The position numbers and the translations under genes are program-made. Shown in pieces: positions 6,738-13,816 of a stretch of 27,344 nucleotides of DNA. The notes under the pieces are model-generated. The model saw nothing but the letters and a program-made list of their open reading frames with translations, was not told the DNA's origin and ran no database searches. Numbering within the stretch: position 1 is the first letter of the stretch; each line of letters starts with the position of its first letter. The stretch is from positions 1 to 27,344 of the IMG/VR virus record IMGVR_UViG_3300042934_000314. The stretch is one strand, 5' to 3'. The DNA is from a virus.

Positions 6738-7406
6738 CTAATATATTGAGTGCTCTTTTAAATTTAAGTCTAATCCCCATAGTTTATTGATATTAAGATA
6801 TCCTGAATATCTATTGCCATTAGAAGTAAATTTAAACATATCGTATTTTTTTAGAGTCTCAAGTACCTTGTTAGGATTATCTCCACAATAAAATACATAG
6901 TTTTCTATTGCTTGACGATCACCTACTTTACACATAGCCTGAATTCTAATGTTACCACGACTAACCTCATAGATACAATCATTAAAAGAACCATAAACTC
7001 TAGAACCTGATTGAGTTTTTTCATAATCGAAGCTTCCGGGTCCTGGACCTGTATAGCTTGAATCTGAGTAAGTATTACTTCCAGACCTAGATTGATTATT
7101 TCTTTTATTGGAACGTCCCGCCTCTCTAGCCCTTCTAAAGATATCATTCCATTCCTTAGTGAAGATATCGTCAAATCCATAAAATCCTTCAGAGCTATAA
7201 TTATTGCGTGTATTATAAGATTTCCTACCTAGCTGATCATCCATCATTCGTCTCTCGTAGTTTTGTTTATAGTTATCCGCGTTTATATTATTACTTTTAC
7301 ATTTTCTATGAAAGACGTTAAGACTAGCTTCCTTTTCGCCCGGCGATGTACTTTTATGATAGTATCTAGACAAGATACTATCCAACGTCTCATTTAAGTT
7401 AGACAT
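6738..7406 (-). CDS. DUF2786-like N-terminal protein of unknown function
   Basis: A 222-residue protein in three parts. Residues about 5-40 (LDSILSRYYHKSTSPGEKEA and onward) resemble the helical DUF2786 segment found in many phage proteins. Residues about 60-130 are polar and low in complexity (Arg, Asn, Ser, Gly, Tyr), probably disordered and able to bind nucleic acid. The C-terminal 90 residues look globular (VYGSFNDCIYEVSRGNIR, then a helical VLETLKKYDMF). The gene lies between RNase HI and the helicase loader with short gaps, so a role in replication or nucleic acid handling is plausible. The DUF2786 match is by eye and tentative. Confidence 0.6.
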   Translation of the reverse strand: MSNLNETLDSILSRYYHKSTSPGEKEASLNVFHRKCKSNNINADNYKQNYERRMMDDQLGRKSYNTRNNYSSEGFYGFDDIFTKEWNDIFRRAREAGRSNKRNNQSRSGSNTYSDSSYTGPGPGSFDYEKTQSGSRVYGSFNDCIYEVSRGNIRIQAMCKVGDRQAIENYVFYCGDNPNKVLETLKKYDMFKFTSNGNRYSGYLNINKLWGLDLNLKEHSIY

Positions 7407-7420
7407 CCAATTATCCCCCT

Positions 7421-7936
7421 TTAGCTTACAGACAATTTACCCTTTACTGCAAGCTTGTCACATACTTCGTTATACAAGACTCCCTTATGCCCTCTTATTT
7501 TCGTCCACAATATAGTAATATTATTATCTTTTGCACACTGCTCCGCGCTAATAAGCCGTTGCCATAAATCTTTGTTAGCAATTGGAACTAACTTTCCAGA
7601 ATCATCTCGTTTTGTCCAATCATTAAATCTCCAATCTATGTACCATTTTTCTACCATACCCCGATAAACATATGCGCTATCTGTGATTATTTCTATAGCA
7701 TCGTAATGTATGCTATCTAGCTCATGACGATGTATTCTATCCTCTAATCCTCTAATAACTCCCATTAACTCCATTCGCTGATTAGTTGTTGGTTTTTCCC
7801 CATCCCAACCAGTACAAATTAACATATTATTATACACATAGGCGTAAGCCCACCCTCCAGGAACCACTTCGGCCCTAGGAGTACTTGCTCCGTCTGTATA
7901 TAGCTGTATTGTAGCGTGTGTCAATTCCCCGCTCAT
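7421..7936 (-). CDS. Ribonuclease HI
   Basis: A 171-residue RNase H that would remove RNA primers from RNA-DNA hybrids. The four catalytic carboxylates are visible: D15 in LYTDGAS, E56 in RMELMGV, D86 in ITDSAYV and D160 in NEVCDKLA. They come with the usual NxRMEL context and the conserved RGHKG loop (H150), which carries the catalytic-cycle His. Length is typical of RNase HI. The start ATG overlaps the stop of the MazG-like gene by one base. The gene sits in the replication operon upstream of loader, helicase and primase. Confidence 0.95.
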   Translation of the reverse strand: MSGELTHATIQLYTDGASTPRAEVVPGGWAYAYVYNNMLICTGWDGEKPTTNQRMELMGVIRGLEDRIHRHELDSIHYDAIEIITDSAYVYRGMVEKWYIDWRFNDWTKRDDSGKLVPIANKDLWQRLISAEQCAKDNNITILWTKIRGHKGVLYNEVCDKLAVKGKLSVS

Positions 7937-8247
7937 TATATCTGCCTCCTAATATTATCGGCAATCATCATACAAAAATTAGCTACGTCGGCGCATTCTT
8001 GTATTATTGCTTGAGGAGAATGATCCAGTAATAATGCGTTAGTTAATTCGTCTAACTCGTCTACAACTCTATCTAATAAATCATTAACATTAGTATCCTT
8101 CCATCCTGGTTTGTCATCGTTACTTTGTAGTTTTAATTCCATCATAGTAGCAAACCACTCTACACTTGATCGTAAACCTTCGTTATTTACTGGCACCAAG
8201 CTAATACTAGTTTTATTCGAATTTGACAGATCTTTAATACTTTTCAT
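7936..8247 (-). CDS. MazG-like NTP pyrophosphohydrolase
   Basis: A 103-residue all-alpha NTP pyrophosphatase-like protein. It has the signature of paired acidic helices: FATMMELKLQSNDDKPGW (about 32-49), VVDELDELTNAL (about 61-72) and IIQECADVANFCMMIAD (81-97), with E84 and D87 in the second metal-binding helix. The ECADVANFxMM ending is typical of phage members of this family, which remove unwanted (d)NTPs or modulate nucleotide pools. Its start overlaps the YkgJ-like gene by 14 nt and its stop overlaps the RNase H start. The substrate cannot be told from sequence. Confidence 0.8.
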   Translation of the reverse strand: MKSIKDLSNSNKTSISLVPVNNEGLRSSVEWFATMMELKLQSNDDKPGWKDTNVNDLLDRVVDELDELTNALLLDHSPQAIIQECADVANFCMMIADNIRRQI

Positions 8248-8614
8248 TATTATTCATCTCCTTTAATTCTTTCATGTAGCCACAAGTATCTGTATAAAAT
8301 GAATAATTCATTCCATGGTGTCTTCCGTAAAAAGGATACCCAGTACATACGTGTGGTTGACCTTTTTTGTGAACAGTGCATTTATTATTATTCAGCAAAT
8401 TACAACGATAAAAATATATCGCGATCTTCTGTTCGTTGTGAAGGTTTATCCATTTTGTTAAATATGGATTGATTTTAATAGCCTCTTCTTCTGTAATAGG
8501 GCTCCAGTTAGTAACAATAAAATGAGCCTCATTGGTACTAAAACTTTTTAATTCTTTTAAGGAATACCCTAACATAATAGCTTTACAGCAGGTACCGCAC
8601 TGATTACACGGCAT
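8234..8614 (-). CDS. YkgJ-family cysteine cluster protein
   Basis: A 126-residue protein with the YkgJ metal-chelating layout: MPCNQCGTCCK at the very start (C3, C6, C9, C10), CNLLNNNKCTVH (C71, C79, H82), PHVCTGYPFY (C90) and C111. Family members are annotated as putative zinc or iron-sulfur chelating proteins. The family's biochemical role is poorly known and in phages is unexplained. The start is ATG at 8614, one base after the XapX stop codon, with its GGAGG inside the upstream gene. The context is nucleotide metabolism and replication. Confidence 0.85.
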   Translation of the reverse strand: MPCNQCGTCCKAIMLGYSLKELKSFSTNEAHFIVTNWSPITEEEAIKINPYLTKWINLHNEQKIAIYFYRCNLLNNNKCTVHKKGQPHVCTGYPFYGRHHGMNYSFYTDTCGYMKELKEMNNNEKY

Positions 8615-8615
8615 A

Positions 8616-8783
8616 TCACATTCCTCCTTTCTGAAACCACAACATAATTACATAGCCTAAATATATGCCTACTATTCCCATGACTCCTACTAAGCTTGGT
8701 GGAGCTGGTAACGGAAGCTTTAGTTTAGTGCATAAGGCTCCAACTATAATACCAGTTAACAGTGCTTTAATAATTAATGCCAT
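8616..8783 (-). CDS. XapX domain small membrane protein
   Basis: A 55-residue protein with two hydrophobic segments: residues about 2-18 (IIKALLTGIIVGALC) and about 31-49 (LVGVMGIVGIYLGYVIM). They are separated by a KLKLPLPAPPS linker. The pattern GxxVGxL, then LPxPAPPxLxGVxGIxGxxLGY, is the XapX (DUF1427) family signature, a short two-helix membrane protein of unknown function. ATG at 8783 is preceded by AAGGAGGAACATAA. The C-terminal codons contain the ribosome site for the next gene. XapX proteins are mostly bacterial, so a copy inside a phage replication operon is unusual. Confidence 0.82.
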   Translation of the reverse strand: MALIIKALLTGIIVGALCTKLKLPLPAPPSLVGVMGIVGIYLGYVIMLWFQKGGM

Positions 8784-8849
8784 TTATGTTCCTCCTTATA
8801 TTTGCTTATATATTATTATATGCAGATGAACTGCTGAATATAACCTAGA

Positions 8850-10001
8850 TTAAAATACTTGATGTTTAACATTTTCATTTTGGAATTGAATGGGTTCTGT
8901 TTCAATTTTAGACTTTTCTGCATAATAAAAATTTTCTAAAAGTTTATTAAATACCCAAGTAATTCCAAGTTGATATACTTTTGGACGCCTATAATCTTCG
9001 CTATAAAATAATTTTTGATAGTTAGCTATGTAGTAGTTAATTGCTCCAATTAAAACACTTGGTTCCATATCTTTAAGACGATTTTTTATTGCGGCGGTAT
9101 CTTTTATTCTATCGACCACTAACATTTCCCCCGGATACTGTAATTCGTATTTATGTTTAAAGTACTTGCAATAGTCTAAAGGTTTTAAATCTTCTAAATT
9201 ACCTATCATAATACGAACCACAGGATCCTTGTCGTTCCATTTATCGTTTTGCATAGATTTTATTTTTTCTTGTTTAGATTTAAAACTAATAGGAGTGCTC
9301 GGTGATTTAAAGCTAATTTCAAAATTATCTTCGTTCTGCTTGTTATCAGTACAATTTGAAGTTTCAACAACTTCGTCCACTTCATCATCGTACCCATACT
9401 TCTCAGTTTGGGGAACTTCTTCTTCTTCAAACATACTAATAATTTCTTCTGGCGTCGCAATTTCTCCTTCTATAATCTCGCTTGAGCGCTCTCCAGTTAT
9501 AATATATTGTAAATCAAACGCCTCTTCATTGATGCTTTGGATCCCACTATTAGTTTGTACTTTTATAGTGTTTAATCCAGATATGGCATGTTTAACTTCA
9601 ATGTTTCTCGTGGCGGCAATTCTTATTCTGTCAGCTTCGCTTAAGCTTGGTAATATATTTAATATATAGATCGAACTCTTTTTTCCATTAATAGAACAAT
9701 TTCTGTAAATGACAGTTACCATTCCAGACTCTACTAATCTTTTTAAATGTATCTGTACAGCTCGTACGCTCAATCCCATGTAATTAGATAGAGTATCTAG
9801 ACTAGGATCGCACCATCCCTTTCGTTTTCCGTCCTTATCCATAAAATCAAATGTACACAGTATTTCGAATAAAACTCTTTGCTGAGCTGGAATGTTACCA
9901 TTTCTTATAAAGGAATTAGGAAATATACAATAGGAGATTAAATCCTCAAAGTTTATGTTGCTTACCTTATTTGAAAGTGTTACCTTAAAATCATTATTCA
10001 T
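8850..10001 (-). CDS. Winged helix-turn-helix protein, probable replication initiator/DnaD-like
   Basis: A 383-residue protein. Residues about 30-120 form a winged HTH: QRVLFEILCTF, then LDTLSNYMGLSVRAVQIHLKRLVESG, then a YRNCSINGKKSSIYIL wing. This is the arrangement seen in phage replication initiators and DnaD N-terminal domains. A long acidic, probably disordered linker (about 180-245; EEIISMFEEEEVP, DDEVDEVVE) leads to a helical C-terminal domain (about 260-365; LDYCKYFKHKYELQYPGE, VLIGAINYYIANYQKLF) of the type often found in such initiators. It is the first gene of the helicase/primase transcription unit and has its own shared promoter and upstream terminator. The initiator role is inferred from context; a transcription regulator is possible. 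Confidence 0.7.
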   Translation of the reverse strand: MNNDFKVTLSNKVSNINFEDLISYCIFPNSFIRNGNIPAQQRVLFEILCTFDFMDKDGKRKGWCDPSLDTLSNYMGLSVRAVQIHLKRLVESGMVTVIYRNCSINGKKSSIYILNILPSLSEADRIRIAATRNIEVKHAISGLNTIKVQTNSGIQSINEEAFDLQYIITGERSSEIIEGEIATPEEIISMFEEEEVPQTEKYGYDDEVDEVVETSNCTDNKQNEDNFEISFKSPSTPISFKSKQEKIKSMQNDKWNDKDPVVRIMIGNLEDLKPLDYCKYFKHKYELQYPGEMLVVDRIKDTAAIKNRLKDMEPSVLIGAINYYIANYQKLFYSEDYRRPKVYQLGITWVFNKLLENFYYAEKSKIETEPIQFQNENVKHQVF

Positions 10002-10025
10002 TTTATTACCCTCCTGTACAACTTT

Positions 10026-10064
10026 TACATTAGTATATACAGTATTACAAACTGATAAATAAAG
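10026..10064 (-). promoter_or_regulatory. Phage middle-type promoter for the HTH/helicase/primase unit
   Basis: On the minus strand ACTTTA (CTTTA at 10064-10060), 18 nt, TGTATATAC (10041-10033), two bases, ATGTA (10030-10026). It matches the other four shared promoters in boxes and spacing. The -35-like box overlaps the 3' arm and U-tract of the preceding terminator. Confidence 0.8.
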
Positions 10065-10091
10065 TGGCTTTAAAAAATAATTAAAGCCACT
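10060..10091 (-). terminator. Intrinsic terminator of the ligase unit
   Basis: On the minus strand AGTGGCTTTAA, a seven-base loop, TTAAAGCCACT: a perfect 11-bp stem followed by TTATTTAT. It begins nine bases after the stop codon of the 68-residue gene. The final ACT of the stem is also the start of the next promoter's -35-like box. Confidence 0.85.
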
Positions 10092-10099
10092 CAGTTTAG

Positions 10100-10306
10100 T
10101 TATTGCTCGTTATCGAATCTCTTTAACTGTTTAGCACATTCATCAGTTACTCTGTTCCAAGCATTTTCCCATATATCTTCCTTCATATTATTATCTTCTG
10201 GATCAGTAAATTCTACTTCCATCTCCGCATTAGCTTTTAGCCAGTTATTTGGACCCTTTGCCTGAGATATACCGAACCCAACTCGTATTGATTTAACTTT
10301 TGCCAT
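10100..10306 (-). CDS. Small conserved-looking phage protein, function unknown
   Basis: A 68-residue protein that I do not recognise. The first half looks like beta-strands (VKSIRVGFGISQ, then WLKANAEMEVEF). The second half is an acidic then amphipathic helix (EDIWENAWNRVTDECAKQLKRFDNEQ). It is compact, soluble, has no cysteine cluster, and is similar in size to small phage DNA-metabolism accessory proteins. It is the last gene of the ligase unit, 17 nt after the 177-residue protein gene, and a strong terminator follows. The start is ATG behind GGAGGGG. Confidence 0.7.
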   Translation of the reverse strand: MAKVKSIRVGFGISQAKGPNNWLKANAEMEVEFTDPEDNNMKEDIWENAWNRVTDECAKQLKRFDNEQ

Positions 10307-10323
10307 AATATTTTCCCCTCCTA

Positions 10324-10857
10324 TTAAAACATTTTAGATGGTTTAGCATTTGTAGCTACATTATTTACTAATTCAGCTCCAACTGACTGAGCTGTTGCCT
10401 TCTTTTTAGGAAAGTTAAGAATTGTTACCTTATTTGGAATCATACAACTATTTAATTCTTCATCCGTTATAAGACCTTCCGCAAGTAATTCTGGAATCTT
10501 GTTTGGATCGGGCTTTTCAACTATCTTAATAGCATCAGTTAGTCCTTTTAACTTTAAAATTGCAGTTAACTTATCTTCGTCCATGGTATCTCGATTTTGT
10601 ATGGTAATTGATAACGTAACATCACCAAAGGTTCCTTTTTTAGCCTTTGCAGATAATAAAGCTAACTTTATTTTATCTTTTAAAGGTTTTATCTCTTTTT
10701 CCAGTTCAGTGTATTGCTTAGATTTTAAGTTAAGCTCCTTAATGTCCTCAAATGTCACTCCAATTGATTTACATAGATTCAAAGTCTCTGTTAAATTTAG
10801 TTCATTAATAATTTCCTCTGGATTAATCGAGTTATTTTTTAGCTGTATATCACTCAT
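10324..10857 (-). CDS. Hypothetical coiled-coil protein with basic tail ending KMF
   Basis: A 177-residue protein of unknown function. Residues about 35-75 are strongly helical and charged (LNLKSKQYTELEKEIKPLKDKIK), probably a coiled coil. A beta-rich part follows (GTFGDVTLSITIQNRDTMDE), then PDPNKIPELLAEGLITDEEL (about 116-135) and a C-terminal tail rich in Lys, Ala and Asn. It ends in PSKMF, resembling the SSB terminus GGRMF. The gene lies directly downstream of DNA ligase. I infer a replication or recombination accessory role; the shared tail hints at a common partner. Confidence 0.72.
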   Translation of the reverse strand: MSDIQLKNNSINPEEIINELNLTETLNLCKSIGVTFEDIKELNLKSKQYTELEKEIKPLKDKIKLALLSAKAKKGTFGDVTLSITIQNRDTMDEDKLTAILKLKGLTDAIKIVEKPDPNKIPELLAEGLITDEELNSCMIPNKVTILNFPKKKATAQSVGAELVNNVATNAKPSKMF

Positions 10858-10920
10858 ATAAATTCCTCCCGTAACATATTATATTCTTTTTTAAGTTTTG
10901 GCAAAGTTTCGTTATCCCTA

Positions 10921-12246
10921 TTACTTGTCCCTCCTTATTCCTTTATACCTTGGATGTTGTAAACTATGGGTACCACTTTTATTATCAGTTTCTTCAAAAA
11001 ATCTAACTTCAATCACTTTATCAATGATCATATTAGGATTCTCCCAAAACAATTTTCGTTCGTGGTCACTAAATCCCCCTCCTACGTTAACCTCCTGACC
11101 TTTATAATCAACCACAACAGCCCCTAACACACCTTCGTGCTTCCCGCCTGCCTTTCCTTCTTCTAGTCTAATTACACGCAGATCTTCAGTTTCAAATCCT
11201 TTAACTTTTAGCATGTTGTCAGTTCTTTTTCTAACATAAGGAGTATTAAACTTAACCATAATTCCTTCCCAACCCTGTTCTTGAGAATAATCGTACCACT
11301 TATCTATACAATCTAAATCCTCTCCTCTATAAAGTTCTTCAACAACTTCGATGTGTGGAGTATAAATATCTGTAAATCTATCTCTAAGTTGATCGTATCT
11401 GGAAAATTGATTACTAGTCGATTCTTCTAATTCAAACTCGCGTATGGTCAAGCAATCCCACACATGATATTTTACATTGTATTTTGGTCCTTCGCTCATT
11501 GCTATGGAAACTATATTGTTAACTTTATCGGATTTGTCAGTTATTTCTCCGTCGTACAACATTCCTTTGTCAGAAACTTCTACTCTCTTAAAATCCTCTT
11601 CTATTTCTGGAAAGTTAAATAACTCGACTCCGTTACGAGTAAAAAACTTTAATTCTCCATCTGGAAAATGATAAATTATAAACCTGAATCCATTATACTT
11701 TCTTTGGATTTGGAAAGGACCTTTTTTAGTTAATTTTTTAGCGTGATCATCTATTGGGAAGGCTAACATAACTTCGAACACATCGATTAATTCATTATAC
11801 ACCTCATTAATCGTTTTCGAACTACATCCAATTTTTAAGTCTTTTAATAAGAGTTTACTATACCAGTAATACTCCTCTTCAGTACAAGTGCTAAGAAAGT
11901 CATTAACTATTTTAGTATCTCTCTGACTTCCATAGGGATGTTTCTTTAACTCCTCGCATATACTAAAAATGTCTGCATATGTACTACTAACTTTTGTAAT
12001 GCTTGGTCCTCCAAATAAAGAACGCTGTGTTATTCCTAACGACGACGATACTGTTGTGTTTGGGGCGGTTTTTCTCTGTTTCTCAATGCTCTTTGGTCCA
12101 ATACCATAAATCCATCTAGGGCTGTACGCATATAACAAAAACTTCTTTAAATTCTCGTTATTCTGATTCTGAATTAAAATGGACTTTTTAGAGTTTCTAC
12201 TAGAGTTTGACTCAATTGATCTAAGAATTTTAAATACCTCGTTCAT
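10921..12246 (-). CDS. ATP-dependent DNA ligase
   Basis: A 441-residue ligase that would seal Okazaki fragments. Residues about 90-165 resemble the helical N-terminal domain of eukaryotic/phage ATP ligases. The adenylation domain has motif I QRKYNGFR (nucleophile K183), motif III FFTRNG (201-206), LYDGEI (230-235), motif IV EGIMVK (327-332) and motif V MLKVKGF (345-351). The OB domain follows (VLGAVVVDYKGQEVNVGGGF, then VIEVRFFEET and RYKGIRRDK). Motif I has Asn (KYNG) where most DNA ligases have Asp. It is the first gene of a unit behind a shared promoter, with ATG behind AAAGGAGG. Confidence 0.94.
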   Translation of the reverse strand: MNEVFKILRSIESNSSRNSKKSILIQNQNNENLKKFLLYAYSPRWIYGIGPKSIEKQRKTAPNTTVSSSLGITQRSLFGGPSITKVSSTYADIFSICEELKKHPYGSQRDTKIVNDFLSTCTEEEYYWYSKLLLKDLKIGCSSKTINEVYNELIDVFEVMLAFPIDDHAKKLTKKGPFQIQRKYNGFRFIIYHFPDGELKFFTRNGVELFNFPEIEEDFKRVEVSDKGMLYDGEITDKSDKVNNIVSIAMSEGPKYNVKYHVWDCLTIREFELEESTSNQFSRYDQLRDRFTDIYTPHIEVVEELYRGEDLDCIDKWYDYSQEQGWEGIMVKFNTPYVRKRTDNMLKVKGFETEDLRVIRLEEGKAGGKHEGVLGAVVVDYKGQEVNVGGGFSDHERKLFWENPNMIIDKVIEVRFFEETDNKSGTHSLQHPRYKGIRRDK

Positions 12247-12378
12247 ATTACCTCCTTTTGAATCCTTGCTGTATTAAAATTTAGCAATAAAGTTTTTTAT
12301 AAACGTACATTTATAAGTATTTATAAAAAGTTAACGCCGAATTTTTAACACAAACGGGATTCTCTTTGTATATAAGTA

Positions 12379-12417
12379 TACATACATATATACAAAAATT
12401 CATGTGTTTTTATAAAG
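12379..12417 (-). promoter_or_regulatory. Phage middle-type promoter for the ligase unit, embedded in a terminator
   Basis: On the minus strand ACTTTA (CTTTA at 12417-12413), 18 nt, TGTATATAT (12394-12386), two bases, ATGTA (12383-12379). The -35-like box lies in the loop of the preceding terminator hairpin, and the 3' arm of that hairpin is the promoter spacer. The leader to the ligase start is about 130 nt, long for this genome. Confidence 0.78.
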
Positions 12418-12433
12418 TGAACACATGAATTTT
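12394..12433 (-). terminator. Intrinsic terminator after the HTH regulator gene
   Basis: On the minus strand AAAATTCATGTGTT pairs perfectly with AACACATGAATTTT (14 bp, 11-base loop), and the run of T continues past the stem. It lies about 20 nt after the stop codon of the HTH gene and overlaps the ligase promoter. Confidence 0.85.
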
Positions 12434-12453
12434 ATATAAAAGTATCATAAGTT

Positions 12454-12945
12454 TTAATAGTTAATGTCATTGTAAGCAGTTTTTACTCGCTTTCTAACGT
12501 TAGATAACATATGTTTACGAGCTTCCTTTATGGTTAATATTTGTTGCTGTGTTTGTAACTTCTTAGCAACCTTATTTACATTATTTCGATATTGTTGTCG
12601 CAGTTTACGCCCCTCACGACTTCGATCCTGTTTTATCTCCTTCCCACGTTCCCCCCACCTAGTTCTAGAAAATTTAGATACATCTCCGTACTTAATATTC
12701 TTGCTAAATTCAACAAGCTGACTAATTTCCATTTCTGTCCAACATCTTACTTCATTTTTTCCAATACGAGTACTTTTTGGAATCAACCTAGACTTACCAT
12801 CAGACTCCAATTCATCGGACCAGCTATCCCATAACTGAACTGTTTGGCGACTCTTTCCAACAATTTCAGCTACTGTTCCAACTCTAAAGTATTCAATTCC
12901 ATCAATAATTTTAAAAGGCTTGTATATCTTTTTTACATAGGACAT
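12454..12945 (-). CDS. MerR-like helix-turn-helix DNA-binding protein
   Basis: A 163-residue basic protein. Residues about 20-42 (FRVGTVAEIVGKSRQTVQLWDSW) form a MerR/excisionase-type HTH. A segment with a MerR-like wing follows (SRLIPKSTRIGKNEVRCWTEMEISQLVEF). The C-terminal half is very basic and helical (RTRWGERGKEIKQDRSREGRK, then NNVNKVAKKLQTQQQ), which suggests nucleic acid binding or multimerisation. It could be the regulator of the ATGTAA-containing operators or promoters, which is inference. It is the last gene of its unit, 18 nt after the dCMP deaminase, and a strong terminator follows. Confidence 0.75.
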   Translation of the reverse strand: MSYVKKIYKPFKIIDGIEYFRVGTVAEIVGKSRQTVQLWDSWSDELESDGKSRLIPKSTRIGKNEVRCWTEMEISQLVEFSKNIKYGDVSKFSRTRWGERGKEIKQDRSREGRKLRQQYRNNVNKVAKKLQTQQQILTIKEARKHMLSNVRKRVKTAYNDINY

Positions 12946-12963
12946 GTTACTCCCTCCTATTCA

Positions 12964-13422
12964 TTATTTCCAATCCTTAACTAAATATATATTATACGCT
13001 CCGTAATCGTTTCCAGGAACTATAACTCTCGATATTCCGGAATTAATTATTAATTTTTTACATATTTCACATGGCATTATATTTTTAGGGCAGAGCATAG
13101 TGTTTCTATCGATTCCAGACAAATACAAGGTAGCGTTATTCAACATATTTCTAGGAGCTTGCAAAATTGCATTAGCTTCGGCATGAACGGATTTACAAAG
13201 TTCATATCTTTGTCCACGAGGAATTTGTAGCCTCTCTCTAATACAACTACCATGTTCGTTACATTTCTTTCTTCCGATTGGAGAAGCGTTATATCCAGTA
13301 GCTATGATATTATCGTATTTAACAATAACTGCTCCATAACTTCGTCTAAGACACGTTGAGTTAGATAATAATTGATTACAGATAGTTAAATATTCAAAAT
13401 GTTTATCCAAAATAGAGTCCAT
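12964..13422 (-). CDS. dCMP deaminase (zinc-dependent)
   Basis: A 152-residue deaminase that would convert dCMP to dUMP for dTTP synthesis. The zinc site is H80-A-E-A-N (catalytic E82) and P-C118-E-I-C121. It also has the family's N-terminal LLSNSTCLRRSYGAVIVKYDNIIATGYN and a Cys-rich insert (C54, C60, C76) typical of dCMP deaminases that bind a second zinc. Length matches ComEB and phage homologues. Its ATG overlaps the stop of the zinc-finger gene (TAATG) behind AAGGAG. In a phage with an AT-rich genome it would bias precursors toward dTTP. Confidence 0.92.
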   Translation of the reverse strand: MDSILDKHFEYLTICNQLLSNSTCLRRSYGAVIVKYDNIIATGYNASPIGRKKCNEHGSCIRERLQIPRGQRYELCKSVHAEANAILQAPRNMLNNATLYLSGIDRNTMLCPKNIMPCEICKKLIINSGISRVIVPGNDYGAYNIYLVKDWK

Positions 13423-13706
13423 TAAAAAAGTCTCCTTCCAACTAGTTTAATTTGTTTACTCTCGTTAAGCTGTGTAAAAATTTTATACTCTTCCATAGTT
13501 TTAGAATGAATTTGGTGTACATGATTTTTTAGATTAACCACATACACCTCACATATTTCGCATTTATACATACTACGTTTACTATACTTATTGCATTTGT
13601 CCTTATTGATATCTTGAATTACCGTATTTTTTAGCCGGCAGATTTTTTTAATTATAGAACAATTACTGCAAGTATAACAATTTTCTACGATTACCACAGC
13701 GCTCAT
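13422..13706 (-). CDS. Small C2H2/Cys-rich zinc finger protein
   Basis: A 94-residue protein when started at the ATG at 13706. An upstream in-frame ATG at 13772 would add 22 residues but overlaps the small membrane gene and has a poorer ribosome site, whereas GGAGACCGTTA precedes 13706. It has an N-terminal cysteine group (CYTCSNC, then C22, and a further Cys near residue 38) and then a C2H2-like finger, CEICEVYVVNLKNHVHQIH. It ends in GRRLF. It is basic and probably binds nucleic acid. The start overlaps the preceding stop and the end overlaps the dCMP deaminase start, so it is tightly coupled to both. Confidence 0.7.
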   Translation of the reverse strand: MSAVVIVENCYTCSNCSIIKKICRLKNTVIQDINKDKCNKYSKRSMYKCEICEVYVVNLKNHVHQIHSKTMEEYKIFTQLNESKQIKLVGRRLF

Positions 13707-13816
13707 TAACGGTCTCCAGAATCGCCAAAAGATACCGTAATAAAAAGTACACACAAACACACCGCACCACATACCCAGAATATAGCCTCTTTTAAATTAG
13801 GCCCAATATCATACAT
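13706..13816 (-). CDS. 36-residue Cys-rich single-pass membrane peptide
   Basis: A short ORF starting at ATG 13816 behind GGAGGAAATCAA. About ten polar residues are followed by one hydrophobic segment (AIFWVCGAVCLCVLFITVSFG, about 11-31) with three cysteines, and a GDSGDR end. Its stop overlaps the zinc-finger gene start (TAATG), and its start overlaps the end of the 79-residue gene by 8 nt. Overlaps at both ends and the good ribosome site support a real gene. The role is unknown; a membrane or host-takeover function is possible. Confidence 0.6.
   Translation of the reverse strand: MYDIGPNLKEAIFWVCGAVCLCVLFITVSFGDSGDR

Noticed and set aside
8784-8849. Sigma-A-like promoter (TATAAT in TGCATATAAT) before the XapX gene
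   Set aside because: The -35 match is weak (TTATAT or TATATT) and the genes are otherwise in one unit behind the 10026-10064 promoter. It is possible but not supported.
10858-10920. Possible ~16-residue ORF (TTG start, overlapping the next ATG as ATGA) between ligase and the 177-residue gene
   Set aside because: There is no Shine-Dalgarno at a sensible distance and only a TTG start. The AAGGAGGG nearby is explained by ligase codons for Arg-Arg. A TATAAT-like box here has poor -35 spacing.
13707-13772. Upstream ATG at 13772 as start of the zinc-finger protein
   Set aside because: The extra 22 residues (WCGVFVCTFYYGIFWRFWR) are an out-of-frame reading of the small membrane gene. The ATG at 13706 has a better ribosome site and a TAATG overlap.
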